From contig CANTFL010000272.1 of NCBI GenBank assembly GCA_947650285.1, forward strand, positions 394,609 through 458,608: DNA of 64,000 bases. The letters are read 5' to 3'. The position numbers and the translations under genes were made by a program. Positions 51,270 through 62,481 of the stretch are shown here, piece after piece. The stretch is from Hyaloperonospora brassicae. Its lineage: Eukaryota > Oomycota > Peronosporomycetes > Peronosporales > Peronosporaceae. Position 1 is the stretch's first letter. Each line of letters opens with the position of its first letter. Under the pieces are notes generated by a model, which did no database searches, was not told the origin of the DNA, and saw only the letters and a program-made list of their open reading frames with translations.

Positions 51270-53840
51270 GCGCCGGAGATCGACATACAGTGTCTATCGA
51301 CTGTGGATCCACAACAATTGTGGAATTTGCGTCGTTCGCACCTTCAAGATCGCTTACATCGTAAACTCCCGCTTCGGGGACTGGTCACATTAATTTGCTT
51401 TCTTTCTCACCGCCACTTTTGTCTGGTGGTAGGCGCATTGTACCCCCCTCGACGCGGGTGAGCACTCCGTCCCTGGTGGATCGCGCGAGTCTGAACTCGA
51501 GGATTGCGTTACTCTACGATCAACTGGAACTTCAGTAAGCGGTTGAGAGTGACTACCGCTCCTTGGAAGAAGCATCTCACGACCTAAAATTGCAACTCGA
51601 CCGGCTCCAGGTAGAGTAACGATAATACATCGAGATCTCACAACGCATGGCGGATTATGTCCAGGATCTTACCTTGGGCTCTGGAGCGATCACCAGAATT
51701 TAAATCAGAGGCCGGGTGAATTCCAAATGGAGCTGGAGTGACTCGAGAGTCAGGATGGCGAGATCCGGACATTAAAATCGGCTATCTTCGATGCCAGCGC
51801 GGCCTTGTTACGCCAATACGATCGGCGGGCTCGCGAATTAGCTTCCGCTCAACATCAAATGGTGACGTTAACGTTGTGTATGGCTGACGCGGAACAAAAA
51901 TCCGGTGGCTATTTTTAAGCCGCAGCGGCAACGGTGTCCAAATTAAAAGATAATTTTTTATCAAGGTCGATAAGAAAGTTGGAGTGGCCAAACCGGCGTT
52001 GGAAGACTTATAAAATTCTTATTATAAATACCTCTGCGAATAGGAGCGCTTCGAAGTGGAGCTGCAGCGACTGCGACTGGACCTCGCGCACCTTTAAGCC
52101 AAGGTGGATCACCTGCGCATTCATGGAATGGATTAAAAGGAAAATTGTCTCTCGGCCGTCCGAATCGCGACGTGATCCGTATCCATCTGGATTAGCTGTC
52201 TTTTTGCACTCTCCACCTTCCTTCGGGGGTTTCGTCTGCTGCTTCCTTTACTCCACCAACAAATTAGCAAGCGTTCCAGACATACGTAACTAGATCTCTC
52301 AATCAAGCGACCTCGCGCAGCAAAGTTGACGCGATCCGGAAAGCGGGCGGTGGCTACTAGTTTTGCAAAGCCAGACGGTGAGTCCCCGCTATTCACTGGG
52401 CCTGTGAAATCCGCCACATCGGTTGAATTTACTGGAACATTCTTTGTTTCTGCGTGATCTTCCATATCAGCTCGCTCTGACGCGTCCAAAGCCACGTCAG
52501 GATCTGCACGTGCTCCGTCGACCCAAGGCCGCGCGAGCTAAATGCGATCCTCCTCACAAGATGAAGGTAAACGGGCTCTGAAGCTTTTAGTCAGCGATAC
52601 TCCCCTCTTCAACACTGAGCCATTTGACTCTTCTGGAGAGGATACTCTGGCCTCCCTGTCCGGATCACCCTCTTCAATGCGTCCCCGTTGATCGTCGAGC
52701 AACGCTCCGCTTTCTTTTGAATCGACTCCTGCTTCAATTACCGTGGATTATTCCAGTCCCAAGTCTGGGTCGCCCACACACTCGAGTGAATCCGCACCAC
52801 CTGCGAAACGTCCAGTCTCGAATTGGACCTCTTTGGTGAAGCGTCGAGCGACTCCGATGGATCTATCAGCATGACCAGCGACGCGCGGGGTGCCGAGAAT
52901 GCCCTGCTTCCGCATTAATATAATACTGAATACGTCCGTTGGATCCAATCCGGTTATTCCGCGATCAATGGTTTCTTGGATACCGCGATCGGGTACCCTG
53001 GTTCCACCTCCACAAGCACCAGTGGTCGGCCCGTCGTGTAAGATTGACTTGCGTGGCGTAGCTGAATGTGGATACCCTGTTCAAGAATCTGACACGGCCA
53101 ATAGAATTCATCTTCTTATCCCCCACAGCCCATTGATCCAACGCTGCGCCGCCTGAATCCGAGTGGATACCACATATGGTCACTCTGGCTTAAGTGTTGG
53201 TGCTTCAAAGGAAAGAGCCTTGAAAACACTATCGAAGCCAAAATCATGTTACCATTTAGCAGAGTCCTGATTTTTTTTAAACAGTCACAACCCCCTATTT
53301 TGTGACACCTAATTTTGTAAATTAGGTACTTTTTATCCCGAAGTTACTAAGTCATTTTGCCGAGTTCCTTCAATACATTTCTCTCAGTCACACTAGTATC
53401 TATTCACCTAAATATTGGTTCGCTAAGTTGTCGAACATGTATCCCGGCACGGGCAGGATCTGTGGATAGCGTACCACGCCCTATACCTGACCATCGAGCA
53501 GAATGGTCGCGATCCGAATCTGTCGTATAATTATAAACCTCGCAAACATCGGCGATCACGATCCGGACCCTGATAGAACAAATGACTTCCGTTTCACCCT
53601 TTTTAGGTGATGAGAGACGGAAATTCCGATCTGTACTTGTTCTTGGACTTCTTCTCCATGCACTTCACGTCACCGGTCGAGATGCGTCAGTGGTGGTCGG
53701 GTTTAAGTGATCCACAGAAGAACATACCCGACCTGACCTCAGGCTTGACGCGTCTGTATCCATTTAAACCTTGACGCAACCAGCTTCGATCCCGCATCGA
53801 GGTCCACCCTGGGTCGTCGATCTCTTGCCTATCCGGTAAG
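51270..53840 (+). pseudogene. Decayed homologue of element B's antisense coiled-coil ORF
   Basis: The position and direction are the same as B's antisense gene. Recognisable pieces are LLYDQLELQ and SLEEASHDLKLQLDRLQVE in the coiled-coil part (about 51500-51620), ELDLFGEASSDSDGSISM (about 52815-52870; B has DLFGEASSDSEGAIS), and the C-terminal domain LYLFLDFFSMHFTSPVEM (about 53633-53690) through RIEVHPGSSISCLSG (about 53795-53840). The last piece ends at GGTAAG, exactly where B has its splice-donor-like site. Many stops and frameshifts occur, and a mitochondrial rRNA fragment interrupts it. Confidence 0.75.
53240..53432 (-). rRNA. rnl: Nuclear copy of a mitochondrial large-subunit rRNA fragment (NUMT)
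   Basis: The minus strand reads GAAGGAACTCGGCAAAATGA, then AGTAACTTCGGGATAAAAAG, then TTGTGACTGTTTAAAAA and GGACTCTGCTAAATGGTAAC. These are the universally conserved blocks of domain IV of large-subunit rRNA (around E. coli 23S 1740-1850), in the AT-rich wording of a mitochondrial gene. The stretch is about 190 bp, a fragment and not a working gene. It lies inside the antisense-ORF remnant of A-right. Edges are good to about 10 bp. Confidence 0.8.
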
Positions 53841-54089
53841 ATTTTTCTAGAGTAGTCCATAGCAACCCAGGTAGTCGTTTCGCTTAATCATTCAATAATC
53901 TCCATCTTATTCTTCTTCGTCGATCGTCACACATAATATACTTTATTATCTTTCCATGTATATTCACTGCAATCCGGCTTTGGTACCCAAGATCGCGACT
54001 CACTAAACCTCTCCCAGTTCTCCCTCTGCAAGATTCTTGCAGGAATATTCCAATTAGACACGCCAACTACTTATCCACCGCTGCTTCGT
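53841..54089. other. Convergent spacer of element A-right
   Basis: This lies between the ends of the antisense-ORF remnant and the chromodomain. It is weakly similar (about 70%) to 17410-17600 in reverse complement. No gene is seen. Confidence 0.45.
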
Positions 54090-54420
54090 GTGAATACATC
54101 GCTTCAAAGCGATTCTTGCGGAATCATTAGCGATCAAAATCTTGCAGCAAGGCCCCATAGTTCAAGTCGACCTCATCTATCCAAGTCGGATCGACCGATT
54201 TCTTCCATTGCACCAAATATTGCCGCTGCACTCTGCTAAAACGGGTCCGTCTGCCGGATCACACATCCAATATCTTCTCGACTTCAAATTTATCTCTATC
54301 AAATGTGCGTTCCCAGATATCTTTCGGCAGCAGGGATTCGTCAAAATCGAAGCTATCCGCCTCTTCAAAGTTCAACTAGTTTTGTGGCCGATCCGGGTAG
54401 GTTTTCACCCGCTTAAGCTT
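54090..54420 (-). pseudogene. Element A-right chromodomain
   Basis: Reverse-complement homologue of 17177-17480. It keeps the chromodomain wording VQWKKSVDPTWIDEVDLN-like (about 54165-54210) but has a stop where A-left has CGATCGCGAT. The near-identity of the two arms ends within this domain, at about 54150-54165. Confidence 0.75.
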
Positions 54421-55133
54421 GCATATCTGTACCAACAGGAAAAGTCGGTACGGCGTATTTGAGATCTCAAACCGCCGCGTGTCTCCCGCAAATTTCCCTA
54501 AACCGGAATGTTCCATGCCACATATGTGTCAGCTTTCGGGCTTATCCTTCTTTCACTCGATCCAACTAGAGCCACCCTTGCGATCCAACCTCGATCTCAT
54601 GCGATCCGTCCTCAGAGATGTGTTGATCGGTCCGATATTGGATCGCGATCCGTAGACGATCCGATAGAGTCCTCTCTAGTGAAACTTGGACCGAATTTGT
54701 TGGTACATTCTGACGATATCTTGGTGTCCGCCGTCCAGGCTATAATGATAATGATGAAGGAATTCTAGCAGCAGTTGTTCCGGTATTACCAAACGAATCA
54801 ATTTCTTGCGGCTGTATGGATTTTCCATCGATCGCGGGCAGAAAAACAGTAGCTCGCTTTATCTACTTCATAATCGAATGCATTTCGAGAACATAACTTT
54901 GCTTCTTCAATACTCAACTTCGTTATGTCTCCGATCAGAAATTACTTCAGTTTGGCGATCCACTTCTCTTCTTCCTGTACTTGCTTGATTCTATAGATTC
55001 TGATCTGCTCAACGACTTCCTCTTGCAAGACCTCAGGCGATCGCCGTCTCCTTAAAGCTGACCTAGTGACGGCAGATATTTTCACGGCCCGATCGACACT
55101 TTTGGGTGTCACCAACTCGTCCAACCGGTTCAA
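54421..55133 (-). pseudogene. int: Element A-right integrase (broken, core deleted)
   Basis: Copy of 16419-17160, with the same loss of the DDE core and the same open charged linker (54942-55133, minus: IRIYRIKQVQEEEKWIAKL). The GPY/F-type region is scrambled. It carries no private lesion that I can see. Confidence 0.75.
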
Positions 55134-55163
55134 TGAACGTAAATTATGACGATTTTGTTCGTA

Positions 55164-56120
55164 TTAAGTCATCTTTCCCTTCTCTTGTTGCAAAGCGTTG
55201 CATGCCAGTCGACCGGCACTATGATTCCAGTCCCTCTTCATATGCAAGAATTCGTGGACCGGCCACGATCGGAGCTTCTCCGTAGCTCTGTTTCGTAGCA
55301 ACTGTAATCCGAACGCCTTGCAATCAATTTCTCCGCGCATCTGTCTGATCACTAAGTTAGAATCGCCACATATGATGATGCGCCCCCGCGCCTGATCGGC
55401 CAGGAGAGCGAAACCTAGTAGCAGGCCACGATACTCGGATTCGCTCACTACCAGGTCTGTTGCGTATTCGGCTGCGACATTCACGATCTTCCATTCTGGG
55501 AGCTTCCACACTATCGCACCATACGCCCCGCCTTTTCGTTTGGTTCGGGCCGATCCATCGACACTGAACACCAAAAGACTTTCATTCCCCTCCATCGTTG
55601 GTTATGGCATGCTTATACTATGTTTCTGCTGTCTCTGAGAGGCGATAGCGATCATATCTCGTCAACCTCTTTGCGCGGGGTTATGCTTCAGGAGAGTGTA
55701 CCAAGTATTTCATCTTCTCCCTTTTCACACTTCTTGATCTCCAGCGTCTAATTCGATAGAAACGCCGCCCATCTCCTGAGCCTGTCATAAAGGACTGGAG
55801 ATTGTACCAGCCAGTCCAACGCTGAATGACGTGTGACTACCTTGATCTCTCGTGCAACCAACATAGTGTAGCCGATATTCAGGATGCGCAGCAAAGATAA
55901 AACTTTTTTCCACCATTCCATAGTTAATCTCGTTAGGTTTTAGCGTTCTGCTAGTAAACGTTACAGGCCAGTATACTCCATCGTGTTCTTGTAGCAAAGC
56001 TGAAGATACTTCCCATTTACTAGCATAGACCACGATCACAGGAGGACCATCCGGATCAAAATGATTAAGAATCGAAATTTTAGCGATCTTATCCTTCAAC
56101 ATCTTCAGCGAAATCATCAC
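55164..56120 (-). pseudogene. Element A-right tandem RNase H domains (broken)
   Basis: Copy of 15432-16388. The second RNase H is open over 55164-55595 in this arm because a TGA present in A-left near 16044 is TGG here (GAIVWKLPEW). Catalytic residues D (VDGS), E (SEYRG) and D (GDSN) are present, and the fourth is Gly (HSAGRL). The first RNase H (55785-56120) has Tyr for its first Asp. Confidence 0.8.
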
Positions 56121-57400
56121 CCTTTCCTATCGACTTCTGTCGATTGAGGTCGGATCGCCCCCTGTAATAACGTTAAGGTCTGGATCGTCATCACCACGGC
56201 ACTTCTTGTCGTCAACTCTCTTTCCATTCCGTGTACACAATTCCGTCTCATCCATGCGTCAGATCTTGTTGATTTCGGCTTCACGTAATTCTTACAGCAA
56301 TGATGAATATATTGCAATGTCTTCAATAAATCGTATATAGTAACTTAAACTCCCTAAAACGACTGCATCGACCGCAGGGTTCAAAGAAACGAAATATTGA
56401 ACATCGATCCGGAATTTCTTCGGGTGGGCTTCCAGTCTAGCGAGTGATACTTGGTGACCGATATATTCCACCTTGCGTCGTCCCCAAAAACCCTTGGTCA
56501 GGCTGATCGACAAATTCTACTTGTCGCATGCACGTAGCAATCTGTCCACTCTTTCGTACAAATCGGCCAACGTTGTAGCTGGGATCAGCGTGTCATCGAT
56601 GTACGATCTTCGACCTAGCACAGATGGTGTCTGACTGGTGTCCAGCTCTGCTTCTGTGAACACGTCGATCCGTTTGGACAATTCAGTAGAGGAGGTGTCC
56701 AGATCACCACCGATTTTTATATATCCATACAATGCATTGTCGATAAGACGTTGGTAAATCTGTGGAGCTTTTTATCAAACCCAAACGGCATCCGTAGCCG
56801 TACATATAATCCTGAAGGCGTGATGAATGCTGAAATACTTCTTGCACGTTCTGTCATTTCCACTACCTATTCCCGCTTGCCATATCTAGTGAGCAGTACC
56901 GCATCGCTTTGTCCATGTCTTGTAAAAGTTCACCGATCAATGTCATCGGATATACCATCAGCCTTGTTAGCTGATATACCCGTCGATAGTCGATGGACAA
57001 TCAATATCTTCGCCATTATTCTTGATCACAACGACGGTCGGCGAAGCCCATTGTGATGTGGAAGATCGAATAATCTTGGCGTATAGTAGTCCTTTGATCA
57101 AATCCGCTATTTTTCACGGAACTTGGGCGCTACTGGACGTACTATCTGTGCATTCGAACTCGCTCCTATCACGTCAATGTTGAATACCTCCCTTCTTGCG
57201 GCTGGAGGAAGTGCGTTTCCTTTACCAATAAGAATATTCTTGTCACTTTAGATCATTTGCCCTAATATTTCCTAATCTGTAGTCAGAGGTACGTCCGAAA
57301 CGCCTATTTGTATTTCGACAATCGTAATTTCGACAGTTGTCATAACAATGTCAGGCAGTACCGCCATGTGCTGATCCACATTCTCGGAATGTAGTTCCCA
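56117..57400 (-). pseudogene. pol: Element A-right reverse transcriptase (broken)
   Basis: Copy of 14150-15435. It includes SYIDDTLIPATT (about 56570-56605), the acidic insert before it, and the connection LTKGFWGRRKVEYIGHQVSL. Frame breaks are the same as in A-left. Confidence 0.8.
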
Positions 57401-58108
57401 CTTTCATGACAATAGTTAGTGACGTCCAGTTCTCCCGCGATCCGTCAATTCTCCGGAAATTGCTTTTCGTCGATTGTTACATCTAATGAAGGTCCGGCTT
57501 CTTTCATCGACTGCTCGCCTACTCCGTCGTTCGTCTTTCGTTCTTATATCGAATTAACCACCGGCAGGACACTTGTAGGTCGATGAGCCACATATGAATC
57601 GCCGATCAATTCACGCGATTCATGATGCAATAGATCAATATCCCTGTCCGTATTCGTTTCAACATCTTCCATTGGCCTTCCCTGCTCGATCGTCTCCTTT
57701 CTTCTCCTCGATCGTGATAACGACACGTGGTAGCAGTCCTACACGTAAACGACTATCCCACCTCGGACCGGATTGTTCTATGATCCATTATTCCCTGTCG
57801 TCCGACTTAAACCTTCTTGGGCGTAGGGTAGAGTCTGCGATCCACAAGCGGTCCAGCGTATTCGGGCGGCAGTTGTTCACCTTTGGATGTCGTTTCTTCA
57901 AATGCTAGAGACTGCCACTCGTTGTACCGTCGCGATCCAACCAAGACGTAGACTGGGTATCGAGGTACCATGTCGGCAGCCATAGTCCAGACTAAAGCCG
58001 TCTGCGATCGAGTGTAACTACGTTATCGCTAAGAATTGTCAGATCCAAGTACTTGACTCGACCTATCCCAGTGGTTACGGTGGGTACCCATGTTGGATCG
58101 CGTCGTGC
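57401..58108 (-). pseudogene. Element A-right protease-RT linker (decayed)
   Basis: Copy of 13443-14150. Short frames only (for example 57544-57726). Assigned by co-linearity with the left arm. Confidence 0.65.
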
Positions 58109-58597
58109 CTATAGCTTGGAGTTAGACTGGACAGTGCCGATCCGTATCTCTGCGGGTCGGTAGATCGGCAGAGATACGTGCTGTTCTGGGATCACGATCG
58201 GCTGCATGGACGATCCGTACAGAGGTCTGCGTCCTGCTCGACGAATTCTCACTTCATCCGGCAATACCAGCGTCCCGTCCGCTAAATCCAGACGTTTACC
58301 TGCGGGTACCATGAAATCCATGCCCAGGATCGCTTCTAGACCGACTTAATCACCAGCCCATACATCAAAGTAGTAAACCATCGATCCCTTAAGGGCGGTC
58401 TTGATCTTTGTGCGTCCTTCGTTCATGTACGTGTTTTCGCCTATACCCACACACTCCTGTTTTTTATTCTCGTCGATGACACATCCCACCTTAACAGGAA
58501 AGGTGGTGTTTAAGATCGAGATCTCAGCTCCTGAGTCCAGCAGCATTGTAGCCTTTCCGTTGTTAATCTTTCCAACTATTAAGCTTGTTTGAACCAT
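58109..58597 (-). pseudogene. pro: Element A-right aspartic protease (broken)
   Basis: Copy of 12954-13442. It has the LLDSGAEISI active-site loop, the TAA after FDVWAGD and then EAILGMDFMVPAG. The protein pieces are almost unchanged between the arms. Confidence 0.8.
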
Positions 58598-58853
58598 TTT
58601 CCTGGTGTGTGGTATTTCTAATATCCCCTTGACTAGCCCGGCGCTAAGACAAGTTCCATCTTGGCGAGCGATCGGGCGTACTCATCATGTCTTCTTACAC
58701 TCGAAATGGAACGCATACCGTTTAAAAAATCACATGTACTATATAGAAGATCATGTTTGTCATCGCTTCCGTCGACCCACTTCCTCTCCACAAATGAATA
58801 TACGCAGAGCCTAGAACGCTCGGCTCGTGCCAGATTCCAACCTGGCGAGAGTC

Positions 58854-61205
58854 CTAATTTAGCATCTTCTCGGCTTGCTCTGGCAACATCCTTGCATGCT
58901 TCGTGGGCACATACCACTGACGGATCATGTTGTAAAACTGTTCCATCGGGCACTTTCCTTTCTCGTGGACGTCCTTGCATACGTAATAAACGTAGTAGCA
59001 CTTGTCCGCAGAATGACCCTTACGTCCATACTTCTGAAACGTAAGTCTCTTCCAACATCCGCAATCGTCATGTCTATTCGACCCACAGTGCGTACACACT
59101 AATTGAGACTTTCACCATCGTAGTGCCGATCTCGGTCGACTTGCTCCCTTCGAATGAGTGAGATTCCCGGGTTCTGAGCGCGATCCGCAGCCGTGGCCAT
59201 GTATACTTTGCGTCGATCTGAGTCGGATTCCGATCAGCAAGAATCCATGTCTGATCCACTGCTCTCTCTTTCCACGTTGGTCGCTCTCATAGTCCGCGCT
59301 GGTTTGGCTGTCATTTGGGCCGCCTGTGGCGTAACAGGATGTCGAAAATTGCTCGACCCCATAGAGGCGTGGGCTTCTCGGACTTCCATATTCCCGCATT
59401 CTTGCAGCGTTTCTTCCAGATTGTCTGCATCTCCAAGGAGTAACATCATTAGCATTCTAGCCAGATCGCGATCGTCCAGGGCACCTATGTAATGAGTCAT
59501 TTGTTTCTTGCGAGTGGCGGGCGATCCATCTCGTATCGGGATCTTCGCCCGGATCGCGGCCACATTCAGAGGGTACAAACACTTAAAATGGAGTCTCGTT
59601 CGATTGCTTACGCGCATGGTAGTAGAGTCTACCAACTGAAACACTATTATTCCGTCCGCACTTGGCCATGAAGCCTTCCACGAGTGCCTTCCACGAAGTC
59701 CTCGTTGAGCGGCTGAGCTGCTTATACCAATCACGCTCCGGTTCCGTGAGAAGATCGCTGAACACTAAGCGCTTCTCCACTTCCAACGCTTGATCGCGTA
59801 GGAACGTCGACTTCACCTTACCGATCCAGTTCCCGGCCCGTACTTCATTCTATTTTTGTCCGGCAAAACTCTTTCAGTTCAGCTATGCCAAACATTTGAA
59901 TTCTTTGGTTAGAAAATACATCATTCTTCGCTGCTCCTGACGTCGCCACCAGCGGTAATCTCTTGCTTCCTTGGTCTCGGCGCTCACGATCATGGTCGTT
60001 CGATCCATTATGACGCAATTTAACCGACTCCATGTCAATTTTCGGCATGTGGATCTCTGGTTTGGGATGGCGATTAACCGATCGTCCGGCGTTCATGCGG
60101 GCTTGTTCTAGCTGATAATTCTTCATGGCTGCTCGACAACAGAAAATCACTTGATCTGGCTCCACCATGTTCATAACTGCGTTGCCGCTGGCTTTCCCTC
60201 TTGCGCCTTTGCCTCATTTCGTCTTAACTTCGTTTGTAAGAGATTCGCGCCCTTTGTACCAAGCGACATCCGTTGGATCTCGAACGAATCGTTCGAGTCC
60301 TCTTCCGATTTCGCTGAAGCGTATCGGGACATTCCAGTGTGTTCCTCCTTAGGGAACTTGTTTGTCGGTGTGAGAACTTGATCCATCGTGATCCGCGGCG
60401 TGATCCGTTGATTCGAGGTGCCGATCGGCGGAGTCGGGTTGTCTTTGGGGTCACGTATGCCTTAAAGAGGACACAACGTCTTGAATAGAGACTGTCCGGC
60501 AGCGATCACTCAATCGTGTTTGCACTTTAGTAGAGTTTGTGCGTTCAACGTTCCGGCAGTAAACCCCGCTTCAGTTAGCATTTTGATTAGACGTTGAAGC
60601 GCCTCCAACACGTTGGAAGTTGGTTTAGGCGCTGATGTCGGTCTTCGTTGCAATCCGGTCAGCTTTAACTTGATTGTCTTAAGCACTAGATCGCTCGACA
60701 ACAGCTAATTCAGCTCCTTCAAATGGTACTCCCGGCTGATTTCGTCGAATCGCCAATCTTTAAACTTTGCTTCATGATTCACTGACTTTGATCCTTGATA
60801 CATCGTCTCCGTCTCGACCTTGAATCCGGCTGGCTTTTTCTGGTGAACATCTTGATCTTGTTTCGCCTCATCCAACTTCTTTAAGTCTTCCAAAAATCTT
60901 GTCTCTCTCTTCATCATCTCTGATAGTTCATCTAATATAAATGAAGATCGTTTGGGGGTTCCCTTAGGACTTTTATTCTGCGGATCGCGCTTGGCAGTGC
61001 GATCCGCGATGGCCCCCGAAGGGGCCTTCAAGAGATAGTTAAGGTTTTTCTTCCAGATCGTGCGAACAATCTACCTCTTTTCCTATCTTATCGTCAAAGC
61101 CCCTCCTAAAACTTTGACGATCCGGGGATCCTTCATCTCCACGCGTCTGCGACGATCTCTCTGCCGCTGGCGCTTCCATACCAGGTTCAGGCTTGATCTT
61201 GACTT
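58854..61205 (-). pseudogene. gag: Element A-right gag (broken)
   Basis: Copy of 10343-12697 with the same stops and the same damaged second zinc knuckle. Private difference: one extra base near 59585 splits the capsid frame that is open in A-left over 11736-12317. A few amino-acid differences (for example PKIDMESVKLRHN against PNIDMESVKLRLN) show the arms are not identical sequence. The paired hairpins lie at about 60980-61027. Confidence 0.82.
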
Positions 61206-61246
61206 CTTCGCTCAGGGACTCACGGTGAATCCTGAATCACCAGAAT

Positions 61247-61264
61247 ATCCGGGCACGCGCACCA
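61247..61264 (-). other. Primer-binding site of element A-right
   Basis: The minus strand reads TGGTGCGCGTGCCCGGAT one base from the LTR, as in A-left. Confidence 0.78.
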
Positions 61265-61265
61265 T

Positions 61266-62481
61266 TGTGGTGGAGTGGTGATCACAAATCTCTTGTGAAC
61301 TCGACCCTCCCCTGGCTCCCGGACGACCGACTAACGGACAAGGTACCCCGGTTCCGTGCTCTGCGTCTTCTTGCTTACCTTGTGTACCCGTCAGTTGGGC
61401 GGGTTGCGCTCTTCTTGGTGGACTTGAGCTGAAACAGAACTTGACCGTTTTAGGGATAGGTAAGGATCGGTAGAAATGCTTCACCCGGTCAAGCGTAGGT
61501 GCGGATCGCGTGGAAGTTCTTCACTCGATCGCCTGTAACTTGGGCGCTCTCCCAGAGTCGCTTTTGCCAGGAGTAATGCTTGATACGCGAGCCTTCTGAC
61601 CGCTTGAGCCGTCTCGCGATTTTGAATCCGAACCGTAAGGTTTCACTGCGTCCTATCGCAGTTGAGGAGGGGTGAGAATTGACGCTCCGCCTGGCAAAAT
61701 TATCCAAGTGCGAAGTTTGCAAAGACGTGGGCGATTCTCTATTCGACGGAAGGCCGAAGATCCATCCCGGGAGAAGTCGACGTGTGTCTTCCGTTACAAA
61801 CTCCGTTCTGTTTAGTGTCGACCATCGATATCCGAAGCCTATGGGTAAGTCTATCTGTTTGCTAGTTCACTGTTACGTTTCGCCTATCTATGTAATTTAC
61901 TTTTTTCGGGTCGCGGAATGCTACATTGTGGGTCGCTCGTGTAGCGAATCGCTTCGTAGTCGATCGCTCGGTAGTGGATTACTTCATAGTGTATCAATCG
62001 GGTATGAAGAGCTCGGTAATGTATCGCTTCGTGGTGGATAGCTTGGGTAGTGAATAGCTCGGGTAGTGGATCGCGGTATGTGGTTCACACAAATTATGTG
62101 TCCACACAATAATGCGGGGCACACCCAGGATGGATCGTGATCAATCTCATTAGTCTTTGATCGGGTATACACCGTCGAATCGCCGTTACTTCTGAAATTT
62201 TGCATACTTGATAATCTTTACTATCCACTCATCCAGCCTATCGAATGATTCGGTCCTTGTATCTTGGCGATCGAGGCCCTTAATCGCGGGTCGCGATCGA
62301 TCAATGATCGATCCTTGACTATACTTCTTCTTGACCGTTAGGTTTATCTATCCGCATAACTTCAACAGTCGTTTTCAGTCACTCAGTCTTTTGATCCCAT
62401 CATAAGTGACAACGGGTCCATCTCTGAGATTGCTCCACCAACAACTTAATCTCGCACTTAATGCGATCTGCGCGATCCACA
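61266..62481 (-). repeat. Element A-right 5' LTR
   Basis: Reverse complement of 9072-10286 with very few differences, including a one-base indel near 61640. The 15-bp minisatellite units are the same in number. TTTC, the complement of GAAA, follows at 62482. Confidence 0.86.

Larger units (their letters stand above)
50005..62481 (-). mobile_element. Chronos-like Ty3/gypsy element A-right, recombinant
   Basis: On the minus strand: 5' LTR 61266-62481, PBS, gag, protease, RT, RNase H pair, truncated integrase, chromodomain. An opposite-strand remnant of the antisense ORF (51270-53840) and the 3' LTR 50005-51224 follow. From about 54150 to 62481 it is nearly identical to A-left, including its stops. 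Below 54150 it is a different, more diverged family member. The bases outside the two LTRs do not match (CTTG and TTTC), so the ends come from different insertions. Confidence 0.85.

Noticed and set aside
53240..53432. Functional rRNA gene
   Set aside because: Only about 190 bp of one domain is present, inside a transposon remnant. It is a fragment.
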